Positions 1-5,884 are shown, counted from the first letter of the stretch. The stretch: DNA of 13,279 bases from Patescibacteria group bacterium (GCA_023474185.1 JAMCXR010000024.1:1-13279); one strand, 5' to 3'. A program made the numbers and translations. Notes: a model not told the origin generated them from the letters alone.

Positions 1-1
1 A

Positions 2-139
2 TTTCGATCTTCCTTCCCGCTTAGAGAGGTCGTAACTCTCTTGGGCGGCAAAGTTATTTGGAACCCGAAAGGTGGCGGGATAGTACAAGTTGAGTTTCCG
101 ACTACAACTTCGGCTACCCCGCCGTTCTACGTTTCGTAA
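2..139 (+). CDS. C-terminal end of a protein entering from the left, possibly histidine-kinase-like ATPase
   Basis: An open frame runs from the window edge to a TAA at 137-139, giving 45 residues. The stretch REVVTLLGGKVIWNPKGGG followed by IVQVEFP resembles the last strand-and-helix part of histidine-kinase-type ATPase domains, where a helix is followed by GG+hydrophobic, a Gly-rich turn and a final 'v.lP' strand. That resemblance is weak and rests on a very short piece; the frame could also be chance. A strong terminator follows 20 nt later, which favours a real gene ending here. Nothing can be said about the rest of the protein. Confidence 0.35.
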   Translation, partial: FRSSFPLREVVTLLGGKVIWNPKGGGIVQVEFPTTTSATPPFYVS

Positions 140-159
140 CCATAATGCCCTTGTTCCTT

Positions 160-198
160 GCCCGCCTTGGCTCCTTGCCTCGGCGGGCTTTCTTTTTT
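160..198 (+). terminator. Rho-independent terminator
   Basis: GCCCGCC (160-166) pairs with GGCGGGC (182-188) across a 15-nt loop and is followed by a T-rich tail at 189-198. It would end transcription of the gene entering from the left and insulate the next gene. Confidence 0.75.
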
Positions 199-202
199 AA
201 GC

Positions 203-208
203 TAAAAT
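203..208 (+). promoter_or_regulatory. -10 box placing transcription start at the ATG of the next gene
   Basis: TAAAAT ends 6 nt before the ATG at 215, so transcription from it would begin at or next to the start codon and give a leaderless mRNA. There is no Shine-Dalgarno sequence. No good -35 box is visible because the upstream bases belong to the terminator. Confidence 0.45.
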
Positions 209-214
209 AATTAC

Positions 215-595
215 ATGGAAAAGAAAGAGTTTAACCTACCGGAAAACAGCGTTATCCCCATAGAAAGGGGTAAAGAAATTAGATTCAAAAAGGATATTAA
301 GAAGGTGGTAGGAAACGCCCAAGAATTAGTAGATGTATCGAAAAGGTTATTGGAAACCTATGAGGATAAATACGATCTATTAAAAGCAGAGCTAGATAAA
401 CCAGAAGAGCAGGCGGACAAGCAATTAATATCTTTATTAGAAAAAGATCTGGATGAAATAGAAGAACAGCTCGATAATTCTAATGAACTTATGGAATCCG
501 GATCGGTTCTTATAGAAGAATTGATCGAAAAACTGGGAGGATCTGTAGATGAAAATAAAGAGGAGATCGAGGGCAAACCTAACAGCGGATCCTGA
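215..595 (+). CDS. Small acidic coiled-coil protein, function unknown
   Basis: 126 residues, very rich in Glu, Asp, Lys and Leu, with no signal peptide or membrane segment. Residues from about 30 to 110 form one long predicted helical or coiled-coil stretch, for example KRLLETYEDKYDLLKAELD and ISLLEKDLDEIEEQLDNSNE. The C-terminus is a polar tail. I do not recognise a family. The start is set by a -10 box 6 nt upstream, implying leaderless translation. The gene is AT-richer than its downstream neighbour. No clear terminator follows; repeat copy A begins about 50 nt after the stop. A cytoplasmic scaffold or partner-binding protein is possible but would be a guess. Confidence 0.7.
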   Translation: MEKKEFNLPENSVIPIERGKEIRFKKDIKKVVGNAQELVDVSKRLLETYEDKYDLLKAELDKPEEQADKQLISLLEKDLDEIEEQLDNSNELMESGSVLIEELIEKLGGSVDENKEEIEGKPNSGS

Positions 596-646
596 TTTGT
601 GACACTAAAAATCACTAACCTAGGCCGTCTAATACTAAAATATTCA

Positions 647-674
647 GCGCCGATCAATGGACGATATTAGAACT
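647..674 (+). repeat. 28-bp dispersed element, copy A
   Basis: One of four copies in the window, all in the same orientation. It begins GCGCCGAT and ends ATATTAGAACT, and matches copy D (7512-7539) at 25 of 28 positions by hand count. CCTAGG lies at 619-624; a CCTAGG also lies upstream of copy D at a similar distance. Similarity stops sharply after the final ACT. Confidence 0.75.
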
Positions 675-745
675 AGCCTCCTTTACAAAGATCCCAACTT
701 TTGATAGTTTGTAATTGTTTCTGGACCAGATGCCGCGAATACGGG

Positions 746-751
746 AAGGAG
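746..751 (+). promoter_or_regulatory. Shine-Dalgarno sequence deciding the GTG start at 761
   Basis: AAGGAG lies 9 nt before GTG 761. A longer reading of the frame from a TTG at 701 has no such site, so the GTG is preferred. Confidence 0.7.
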
Positions 752-760
752 TGTTTTGCT

Positions 761-1393
761 GTGGATGTAAACGAAATAACAGCGGAGAGTCTCGACAATC
801 TGCGACACCAGACCGAACGGACGGCGCTTGCGGTGGTTGAACTCCGCAAAGAGTTCCGCGCCGTCTGGAGCAGGCTGGAAGACGAAGTCAAAGCTTATCA
901 AAAGAGACGAAACCAACTCTTCGTCCAGGAAGCGACCCGCCGCGGCCTCACTTGGTGCACGAGCTGCCTGAGGATGATTCCTCTAGAGGACTACAAACTA
1001 ATTGTTGAAGAGGGCACAATCGAGGTGCACGGTGAGTATACTGGGGACTGGGATGTTCCCTTTAAGCATATCAGCCGCTTCTGCTATGACTGTTGCGATG
1101 CAATTCTTGAAGGCGGGTATCGAGGTGGCGCGTCTCGTTTTTGGGAAGTAAAGGAGGAAAACGGCGTCTTCCTTGACTCAAACGGCAAGGCAGTAACGGA
1201 TATTCAAAGGGCTCATGGGGTTCTTTCCTTAACCACCCCACCGCTTGTGCTCTTCAGGGAGCTGTCGACGGCATACGGCATCCCCTCCGAAGTAAAGCTA
1301 TCGTACCGAGATGATCTGGAAAAACACCGGGAGCTCATCGTTGATGACGAAGTCGTTGTGGCCAAAATTCCCAACCAATACAGTATACTCTGA
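761..1393 (+). CDS. Orphan protein with two CXXC pairs, possible zinc-binding domain
   Basis: 210 residues from the GTG. Residues 10-55 are helical and charged (LDNLRHQTERTALAVVELRK). Two Cys pairs follow: C66-x2-C69 in LTWCTSCLRM, and C108-x2-C111 with an extra C112 in RFCYDCCDAI. This four-Cys spacing is compatible with a zinc ribbon or treble-clef fold. The C-terminal third (about 130-210) has no recognisable motif. There is no signal peptide. The gene stands alone between a strong Shine-Dalgarno and a strong terminator, and is GC-richer than the gene before it. A regulatory or nucleic-acid-binding role would fit the Cys pairs but is not shown. I do not recognise the family. Confidence 0.75.
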   Translation: MDVNEITAESLDNLRHQTERTALAVVELRKEFRAVWSRLEDEVKAYQKRRNQLFVQEATRRGLTWCTSCLRMIPLEDYKLIVEEGTIEVHGEYTGDWDVPFKHISRFCYDCCDAILEGGYRGGASRFWEVKEENGVFLDSNGKAVTDIQRAHGVLSLTTPPLVLFRELSTAYGIPSEVKLSYRDDLEKHRELIVDDEVVVAKIPNQYSIL

Positions 1394-1407
1394 GAAGAAA
1401 GGAGACC

Positions 1408-1444
1408 GCCCACTAGGCAAGGATGCTTGGTGGGCTTTTCTTTT
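1408..1444 (+). terminator. Rho-independent terminator with AGGA tetraloop
   Basis: A 12-bp stem (1408-1419 with 1424-1435, two G-U pairs) closes an AGGA loop at 1420-1423 and is followed by TTTTCTTTT at 1436-1444. It begins 15 nt after the stop codon at 1393. Confidence 0.9.
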
Positions 1445-1552
1445 CCTAATGATGAAAAGATAAAAGTTGAGCAGGATACTGGAATTCAAGCTGTAATTAA
1501 ATCAAGCAGCCAAAAGTGACATCATTATTCCTCCTAATACTAACGCGCCACT

Positions 1553-1583
1553 TTGAATCTAAGTTGATACAACTTAGATTCAA
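1553..1583. repeat. Perfect 14-bp inverted repeat with 3-nt spacer
   Basis: TTGAATCTAAGTTG (1553-1566), ATA, then its exact reverse complement (1570-1583). No T-tract follows on either strand, so it is not a standard terminator. It lies in the 280-nt gap between the terminator at 1444 and the start at 1674. It could be an operator, a recombination site or an RNA hairpin. The rest of that gap (1445-1552) shows nothing I can name. Confidence 0.85.
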
Positions 1584-1618
1584 GCGTAAACAAACATGGA
1601 TTTTTGGAAACCATAGCC

Positions 1619-1627
1619 TGTGGATAA
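1619..1627 (+). promoter_or_regulatory. Perfect DnaA-box 9-mer upstream of the secreted-protein unit
   Basis: TGTGGATAA is the reverse complement of the consensus DnaA box TTATCCACA. It ends 30 nt before the -10 box at 1658. The same sequence, orientation and near-identical offset occur upstream of the gene at 11005. It may be a DnaA site or a general activator-like element. Confidence 0.4.
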
Positions 1628-1657
1628 CTGCCTATTTATTCCGAAAAGGCGGTTCTT

Positions 1658-1663
1658 TATAAT
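1658..1663 (+). promoter_or_regulatory. -10 box (TATAAT) for the 1674-3620 unit
   Basis: Perfect TATAAT ending 10 nt before ATG 1674, which predicts a 5' leader of only about 3-4 nt. No Shine-Dalgarno is present. The -35 region is poor. Confidence 0.55.
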
Positions 1664-1673
1664 TAGTTCATTG

Positions 1674-1928
1674 ATGATTAAAAAAGCGATTTGGATTCTT
1701 ATAGTCCTGATATTTGTCGCAACCGGAATTTGGTTCTGGGCTAACCATTATTTCGCCTTGCCGTCCGCGACCAGACCCGCTCCAACTGAAAACCAAGCAA
1801 CGTCCACCACAGGTTTTGGCGCGCAGATATATGCTAAGGAATCTAATCCCATAAACAACGTTTCTACGGCGACATCTCCTACTGTTCCGAATCCGGTTCA
1901 GGGTCTTTATAAAAATCCTTTTCAATAA
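1674..1928 (+). CDS. Short membrane-anchored extracytoplasmic protein
   Basis: 84 residues from ATG 1674. This start is chosen because a TATAAT lies 10 nt upstream; an in-frame GTG at 1620 would add 18 residues before the membrane segment and lies upstream of the -10 box. Residues 3-23 (KKAIWILIVLIFVATGIWFW) form one transmembrane segment or uncleaved signal anchor. The rest is a Ser/Thr/Pro/Asn-rich extracytoplasmic tail ending NPVQGLYKNPFQ. Tails with 'YKNPF' endings after a single membrane segment are, from memory, common in Parcubacteria; their role is unknown. Only 3 nt separate this gene from the next, so the two are surely co-transcribed, and this protein may anchor or accompany the Cys-repeat protein at the cell surface. 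Confidence 0.75.
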   Translation: MIKKAIWILIVLIFVATGIWFWANHYFALPSATRPAPTENQATSTTGFGAQIYAKESNPINNVSTATSPTVPNPVQGLYKNPFQ

Positions 1929-1931
1929 CAT

Positions 1932-3620
1932 ATGAAAAAAATAAATTACTTGGCAGCAGCGATTATTGCGGCGGGCCTTTTTGTTTCGCTCGGTTTGGTT
2001 GCGAACGCGCAGGTTGGGGATAATGCTCAGACTGCGGGAGGCGGGCAGGGTGCTTCCGGCTCTTCCAACGGGGCGTTGCCCAGTATAACCTTTCCTATTC
2101 CCGAGCTGGGAAACTGCTCTTCTAAAGATGCTTGCGAGGCGTATTGCAGCGATACCAGCCACATGCAAGCCTGCATTCGGTTTGCACAGGGCCACGGGAT
2201 GATAACCAACTCCGAGGCCGTTAAGGAAAAGGGTTTTGCCAATGCGTTGGCCAATGCTTCTGGCCCGGGCGGATGTAATTCCCCGGATTCATGCCAGGCG
2301 TACTGTTCTAACATAGATCACCTTCAGACCTGTCTGACTTTTGCCCGCTCTCATGGTTTGTCTAATGCCCAGACCGATCAAGGGCGGAAAATACTGTCTT
2401 ATCTGCAATCCGGAGGAAAGATGCCCGGCGGATGTACCTCGCAGGACTCGTGCCAGGCGTATTGCAATGAACTCGCGCACGCCGAAGAGTGTTTCGCATT
2501 TTCTCAAAAAATAGGCATAGCCCCGCCGAGTAACGGTATGCCTTCGCCGACTCTCGCGCAGATACAAAAGATTTCCGCTTTGGCGCAGAGCGGGCAAACT
2601 CCCGGAGGATGCACCACGATGCAGGCGTGCCAGGAATACTGCAATAATCCGGCTAATTCGCAAGCGTGTCAGCAGTTCGGAACCGAGGTTGGATTTACCG
2701 GGGGACCCGACAGGGTAGGCGGCCCGGGCGGATGCAATTCCCCGGACTCATGCCAGGCGTATTGCAATGATCCAAGTCACCAGACGGAGTGTTTGCAATT
2801 TGCCCAGCAGCACGGGCTTATGACGCAGGGGCAGGTTGAAAATTTCCAAAACGGGATGAATCAGTTCCAGAACGGCCTTAATAACGCCCCGCAACAGGTC
2901 GTAACCTGCTTGCAGGATCAAATTGGCGCGCAGGTTTTGAGTCAGATGCAAAGCGGTCAGTTCACTCCCACACCCGATGTAATGAACAAGATACAGACTT
3001 GTTTTCAGAGTTTCCGTCCTTCGACTTCTACTCCCAACGGCTTCATTCAGAATGGAAACGGGCCGCAGGGACAAGGAGGACAGGAAATGACGGTAGGGGA
3101 CGCCTTAAAGCATATGCCGCCGGATGTTTACGCGTGCGTGCAAAATAAACTTGGAGGGAGTTTTCCTTCCTCTTCCAGTCCGGCCGATCAGAACTTCGGC
3201 CAAGCGGTGCAATCTTGCTACGCGGCCAATCCGCCGCACTTTCAAAACCAGGGGCAATTCAATCAGCAAGGCTTTCCTCCGGTAAACCAAAACGGACAGG
3301 CGCCGTTCCAACCGCAGAACGGTTCATCGACCTCCATGTTTCCGCCGTCGGAACCACAGCCAGGCAGTTACAATAATTACGGCAGCGTTTCCGGCACACC
3401 TCCGATTCCTCCTTTCCAGGGAAGTTCGACTATGAACTTCCAAGGCGGCCAGCAGCCCGTGCCGAATAGTTATCCTGCGCCGCAGCCCTATAACAGCTCG
3501 TCCACTTCTTTGCCTCCTCCGGGAAGTTTGCAACCGATGCCAGGCACGCAGACGCAATCCAGCTCTTTGCAGAGCTCCGGCGGAAACATCCTTAATGCCA
3601 TTAGTAATTTCCTAAGATAG
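1932..3620 (+). CDS. Secreted Cys-repeat protein with Gln/Asn/Pro-rich tail
   Basis: 562 residues. Residues 1-26 are a signal peptide (KK, hydrophobic core, cleavage likely after ANA-26). Five repeats with exact spacing C-x5-C-x3-C-x8-C follow, with Cys at 62/68/72/81, 115/121/125/134, 168/174/178/187, 227/233/237/246 and 268/274/278/287. Most read PGGCxSxDSCQAYC and end in a helix-like CxxFAxxHGL. A second type of repeat has Cys at 326/357 and 402/429 (VTCLQDQIG ... IQTCFQ and YACVQNKLG ... VQSCYA). Residues from about 435 are low-complexity Q/N/P/S. The even Cys count per repeat suggests disulfide-stapled helical hairpins outside the membrane. Start is ATG 1932, 3 nt after the upstream stop. 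I know no function; a surface-binding or adhesive role is inference. Confidence 0.85.
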   Translation: MKKINYLAAAIIAAGLFVSLGLVANAQVGDNAQTAGGGQGASGSSNGALPSITFPIPELGNCSSKDACEAYCSDTSHMQACIRFAQGHGMITNSEAVKEKGFANALANASGPGGCNSPDSCQAYCSNIDHLQTCLTFARSHGLSNAQTDQGRKILSYLQSGGKMPGGCTSQDSCQAYCNELAHAEECFAFSQKIGIAPPSNGMPSPTLAQIQKISALAQSGQTPGGCTTMQACQEYCNNPANSQACQQFGTEVGFTGGPDRVGGPGGCNSPDSCQAYCNDPSHQTECLQFAQQHGLMTQGQVENFQNGMNQFQNGLNNAPQQVVTCLQDQIGAQVLSQMQSGQFTPTPDVMNKIQTCFQSFRPSTSTPNGFIQNGNGPQGQGGQEMTVGDALKHMPPDVYACVQNKLGGSFPSSSSPADQNFGQAVQSCYAANPPHFQNQGQFNQQGFPPVNQNGQAPFQPQNGSSTSMFPPSEPQPGSYNNYGSVSGTPPIPPFQGSSTMNFQGGQQPVPNSYPAPQPYNSSSTSLPPPGSLQPMPGTQTQSSSLQSSGGNILNAISNFLR

Positions 3621-3815
3621 AAAATTCGTGAAAAGGGAAAGCGGCCTACCGGCCTGCCACTCGAACCGTATTCGGAAAGGTACCCAAAAATCTATACTCT
3701 CCTTTTCTTAGTTCGGCGTTCTATCTGGTTACCCCCTCCCCACGTCCAAGTAAAGTTTTGAAAAACATTAATAAAATCTAGGTAATTAGGTTGGTACGAT
3801 AAAAAAATATTGACT

Positions 3816-3843
3816 GCTCCGAATCGTGAACGATGTTAGAACT
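3816..3843 (+). repeat. 28-bp dispersed element, copy B
   Basis: Begins GCTCCGAAT, ends ATGTTAGAACT; 22 of 28 positions match copy D. CTCCGAAT (3817-3824) can pair with ATCCGGAG at 3847-3854 (7 of 8 pairs), so the copy sits inside an imperfect hairpin. Confidence 0.7.
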
Positions 3844-3919
3844 ATTATCCGGAGACAAAACGAGCATATCTGCATCCCGGATTTGAGAAGCTGCGTCACC
3901 CCATAAACTTACCTCCACT

Positions 3920-3937
3920 CCTCAACTCACTATTTCT
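3920..3937 (+). repeat. 18-bp direct repeat, first copy
   Basis: CCTCAACTCACTATTTCT occurs here and again exactly at 4915-4932. A looser match extends about 12 nt upstream in both copies, beginning CTTACC. Both copies lie downstream of a 28-bp element and upstream of an orphan gene with a Shine-Dalgarno. Confidence 0.85.
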
Positions 3938-3984
3938 TAGACATAACAAATATTGCGCTTAAGAGCTGAATGTTTGCCACCTGT

Positions 3985-4013
3985 TTGACATCTTATATAT
4001 TATGTGTTATAGT
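3985..4013 (+). promoter_or_regulatory. Strong sigma-70-type promoter for the orphan gene at 4101
   Basis: TTGACA (3985-3990), a 17-bp spacer and TATAGT (4008-4013). Transcription would start near 4020 and give a leader of about 80 nt before the ATG at 4101. Confidence 0.8.
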
Positions 4014-4083
4014 GGCTGTGTTTGCAATTCTAAAACTTGAACGGAATTTACCAGGTTTCTTGAGCCAGAGGAGTGGCGGATAA

Positions 4084-4090
4084 AAGGAGG
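4084..4090 (+). promoter_or_regulatory. Shine-Dalgarno sequence deciding the ATG start at 4101
   Basis: AAGGAGG lies 10 nt before ATG 4101. A TTG three bases upstream of that ATG is in frame but is less likely. Confidence 0.75.
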
Positions 4091-4100
4091 ACTTATTTTG

Positions 4101-4712
4101 ATGGGCTTTGTCCGAATGGTGGCGTTGCAGTTCAGTTTCTCGAACCCAAGCGTGATACCGACGACAGTTAGACATATAGATTGGGAGACGCAGGCGGAAC
4201 GCACTACTCGCAAGAATAGGACGGACGGTACCATGATCATTGAACCAACCGAAGGTTGCTCTCTCCTAGAGCTCCTCGGGGATTTGGAGGTGGCGGGATA
4301 CGAGCTGGTAGATGCCTTTTACCAGCAACGTATTGATGCCAAAGACCCGCGCGGCGAGAGGACGTACCACATGGTGCGGTTCCTGTTTGCCAGTCGCGAG
4401 TTCGCGGAGCCGTCCAAGTGGTTCAAGAGCATACGAGACAAGCTCTTGAACGAACTCCGAACGATTTGCGAAAACGCACTATGGCGAACGAGGTGCTTTC
4501 TCAATCCATTCTACGAGAACGGCGAGGAAGTCGTGGACCAACGCTTCGTAAGCGTCAACCTAGAAGTGCGTCAGCCGCTTTTTCACCCAGACGGTCAGCC
4601 GGTCACGATCTGGAAGAGAAACGAGGAAGGCAAGCGAGTCGGAGATGCTCCGGTCCCGCTTACCTCCTCGCACCGCCTACGTATGGTAGGCAGTTGCGTT
4701 AAACTAATGTGA
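4101..4712 (+). CDS. Orphan cytoplasmic protein, function unknown
   Basis: 203 residues, no signal peptide or membrane segment. Notable conserved-looking stretches are LLELLGDLEVAGYELVDAFY (55-74), RTYHMVRFLFA (87-97), and ALWRTRCFLNPFYENGEE (126-143), followed by a beta-rich end with VNLEVRQPLFHPDGQPV. The pattern of helix, YHMVRF strand and NPFY turn looks like a compact alpha/beta domain, and I have an impression of similar hypothetical proteins in Parcubacteria, but I cannot name a family. The gene is a single unit with its own consensus promoter, a leader of about 80 nt, a strong Shine-Dalgarno and a strong terminator. The codons are GC-rich compared with the 5564-7379 operon. Repeat elements B and C lie on either side. 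Confidence 0.75.
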   Translation: MGFVRMVALQFSFSNPSVIPTTVRHIDWETQAERTTRKNRTDGTMIIEPTEGCSLLELLGDLEVAGYELVDAFYQQRIDAKDPRGERTYHMVRFLFASREFAEPSKWFKSIRDKLLNELRTICENALWRTRCFLNPFYENGEEVVDQRFVSVNLEVRQPLFHPDGQPVTIWKRNEEGKRVGDAPVPLTSSHRLRMVGSCVKLM

Positions 4713-4743
4713 TTCCGTAGATGCGGGCACACATATGGTGTCC

Positions 4744-4777
4744 AAAGCGAACCAAGGATGGTTCGCTTTTTCATTTC
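4744..4777 (+). terminator. Rho-independent terminator with AGGA tetraloop
   Basis: An 11-bp perfect stem (4744-4754 with 4759-4769) closes AGGA at 4755-4758; the stem runs into TTTTT and TCATTT. The apex CAAGGATG is identical to the terminator at 1408. Confidence 0.9.
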
Positions 4778-4860
4778 TAAAGATCTCGATCTCTCAAATT
4801 TGGACAAGTCTTGAAAAAACCGTTCGATACGGTACTGGAACTGGCCAGTTGTCCTACTGT

Positions 4861-4888
4861 GCTCCGATTATTAGACGACATTCGAACT
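4861..4888 (+). repeat. 28-bp dispersed element, copy C
   Basis: Begins GCTCCGAT and ends ACATTCGAACT; 25 of 28 positions match copy D. Together with the following bases it folds: CCGAT (4864-4868) and AGAC (4873-4876) pair with the contiguous GTCTATCGG that ends at 4899, leaving a TATT bulge, and GCT (4861-4863) can pair with AGC at 4902-4904. Confidence 0.8.
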
Positions 4889-4914
4889 TGTCTATCGGCG
4901 TAGCTTACCCTACC

Positions 4915-4932
4915 CCTCAACTCACTATTTCT
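4915..4932 (+). repeat. 18-bp direct repeat, second copy
   Basis: Exact copy of 3920-3937. It lies 54 nt after the start of copy C, against 104 nt after the start of copy B. The spacer 4778-4997 contains no gene that I can support. Confidence 0.85.
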
Positions 4933-4997
4933 CCAAGGATTTACTTTAACTGACGTCTCTGCTACCTTTAGGAAGATTCCTGTAAATATTAATGTGA

Positions 4998-5006
4998 GGG
5001 AGGTGA
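4998..5006 (+). promoter_or_regulatory. Shine-Dalgarno sequence deciding the ATG start at 5012
   Basis: GGGAGGTGA, with its GAGG core ending 8 nt before ATG 5012. An in-frame GTG at 4994 overlaps this site and is therefore rejected as the start. No convincing promoter is seen upstream. Confidence 0.7.
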
Positions 5007-5011
5007 TACGG

Positions 5012-5230
5012 ATGGATCATTCTCGGGAAATCTTTTCTTCTGGAGATCCTGCGTCTCAGCCCCGGAACCGCCCAGATCTGTCTACCAGAGCCGGCTGTCT
5101 GCAAGAAGCGCGGAGGTTGGAAAAGCTGGCGGACACATACGCCGCCTGCCTGACACACCAGTTCAAGAGTCAGGCGCCGCTCCTGCGCGAGGCCGCTCGC
5201 AACATGCTCCGAGCGGCTGAGCAGAAGTGA
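5012..5230 (+). CDS. Small orphan helical protein, function unknown
   Basis: 72 residues. The first 25 residues are polar and probably flexible (SSGDPASQPRNRPD). The remainder is strongly helical, rich in Ala, Leu, Arg and Glu (RAGCLQEARRLEKLADTYAA, then LLREAARNMLRAAEQK), suggesting a helical hairpin. There is no membrane segment. It is a single gene with a strong Shine-Dalgarno and a terminator, lying between repeat copy C and the GAGAC-box promoter region. I do not recognise a family. Its size and composition would suit a small regulator or antitoxin-like partner, but no toxin gene is adjacent and this is speculation. Confidence 0.65.
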   Translation: MDHSREIFSSGDPASQPRNRPDLSTRAGCLQEARRLEKLADTYAACLTHQFKSQAPLLREAARNMLRAAEQK

Positions 5231-5253
5231 ATCGTCTATCGATCCGAAGGGTT

Positions 5254-5287
5254 TGCCAGTTGTCCTCAACAACTGGCATTTATTTCT
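5254..5287 (+). terminator. Rho-independent terminator
   Basis: A 10-bp perfect stem, TGCCAGTTGT (5254-5263) with ACAACTGGCA (5269-5278), loop CCTCA, followed by TTTATTTCT. It ends the 5012-5230 transcript. Confidence 0.8.
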
Positions 5288-5329
5288 AAACTTTTGCTAA
5301 AACTTTTAGCTCCCCAACACGGTCTTGAA

Positions 5330-5354
5330 CCCCAAGGAATAAGATTCCATGGGG
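5330..5354. repeat. Hairpin-forming inverted repeat
   Basis: CCCCAAGGAAT (5330-5340) pairs with ATTCCATGGGG (5344-5354) around a 3-nt loop, with one A-A mismatch. No T-tract follows. It lies in the spacer between the terminator at 5254 and the GAGAC boxes. A CCTAGGCC at 5390-5397 recalls the one upstream of copy A. Confidence 0.55.
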
Positions 5355-5405
5355 CTGTTTGGGTATGGGAATAGGGGATTAAACAACCGCCTAGGCCTAC
5401 TAGCT

Positions 5406-5507
5406 AAATGAGACAAATAAGACACTTTTACGTGTCTCATTTTGCCGTCTCGCTGGTGAGAGACGCTTATTAGCCAGGCCATCAAATGAAACAAATGAGA
5501 CGTTTTT
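5406..5507 (+). promoter_or_regulatory. Candidate operator: cluster of GAGAC/GTCTC half-sites
   Basis: Five half-sites occur: GAGAC at 5410, GTCTC at 5434, GTCTC at 5447, GAGAC at 5460 and GAGAC at 5497. A 24-nt direct repeat (5406-5429 and 5484-5507, 20 of 24 identical) bounds the cluster. AAATGAGAC (5406-5414) is the exact inverse of GTCTCATTT (5434-5442). The cluster ends 21 nt before the TTGACA at 5528, and the first downstream gene encodes a winged-helix-like protein, so autoregulation is likely. Confidence 0.55.
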
Positions 5508-5527
5508 TAAGCATGTTTAATGTCCCA

Positions 5528-5557
5528 TTGACAAGCAGCACAGTGATGCGCTATGAT
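5528..5557 (+). promoter_or_regulatory. Promoter of the four-gene operon, leaderless
   Basis: TTGACA (5528-5533), an 18-bp spacer and TATGAT (5552-5557). The ATG at 5564 falls 7 nt after the last base of the -10 box, exactly where transcription should start. Confidence 0.7.
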
Positions 5558-5563
5558 GCTTAT

Positions 5564-5884
5564 ATGTTAAACAACGAAGATAGCTACACAGGAACCAAGA
5601 GATTGGCTGGAGATCTTGGGAAGGAATGGTTAGGGGTCGTTAAAGCTTGTCTTGAGGCGACAGGACGTTTTCACGGTGAGTTTGCGGGAGCTTGGGTTTG
5701 GCAGGACATGAAAGAAAAGATGGGTGGTGAAAATGAGAGGCCGTTTCCTAATTTAAAGCCCTTGGTAAGCTATGGAATTTTGCAGAAGACTGGATCTAGT
5801 CGGGGAGGTAGGAGGGCTTATTATGTTATGCCGGATAAAGAGGGGGTGGAAAGGGCGCTGAGGGAATTGGAAGCCATGAAATAA
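5564..5884 (+). CDS. Winged-helix-like DNA-binding protein, probable operon regulator
   Basis: 106 residues from ATG 5564. That start is preferred because a TTGACA-18-TATGAT promoter lies directly upstream; an in-frame ATG at 5486 would put the promoter inside the gene. Residues 59-75 (ERPFPNLKPLVSYGILQKTG region) look like a recognition helix, and 79-92 (SRGGRRAYYVMPD) like the basic wing hairpin. The N-terminal part has a helical pair around LGKEWLGVVKACLEATGRF. Winged-helix proteins of this size usually bind DNA as dimers. The GAGAC cluster just upstream is the obvious candidate target. The stop overlaps the next start in TAATG. Alternative: a DNA-binding subunit of the nuclease encoded two genes later. 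Confidence 0.7.
   Translation: MLNNEDSYTGTKRLAGDLGKEWLGVVKACLEATGRFHGEFAGAWVWQDMKEKMGGENERPFPNLKPLVSYGILQKTGSSRGGRRAYYVMPDKEGVERALRELEAMK

Larger units (their letters stand above)
3621..3984. other. Long non-coding spacer containing repeat copy B
   Basis: No credible gene is seen. The first part has a small GGCC-TACC-GGCC hairpin (about 3643-3654) without a T-tract, so the end of the 1674-3620 transcript is unclear. It also contains AAGTTTTGAAAAAC (3753-3766), the 28-bp element at 3816, and the 18-bp shared repeat at 3920. A near-identical AAGTCTTGAAAAA lies about the same distance before copy C. Confidence 0.6.

Noticed and set aside
1668..2195. A 175-residue minus-strand frame across the start of the secreted-protein unit.
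   Set aside because: Very basic and low in structure; it lies opposite two genes with a signal peptide and a membrane anchor and is a shadow.
647..4888. Reading the 28-bp element as a tRNA 3' end, since the tRNA-Asn complement also starts GCTCCGG and contains ATTCGAAC.
   Set aside because: Only copy C has a proper T-loop; the others read TTCTAAT on the minus strand, and the spacing differs by about 5 nt.
4844..5266. 12-bp identity GCCAGTTGTCCT between the copy C spacer (4844) and the terminator at 5255.
   Set aside because: Several 12-bp matches are expected by chance in a window of this length, and no flanking similarity exists.
5309..5330. GCTCC...GAAC in the spacer at 5309-5330 as a possible fifth copy of the 28-bp element.
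   Set aside because: The two ends are too close together and the interior does not align.
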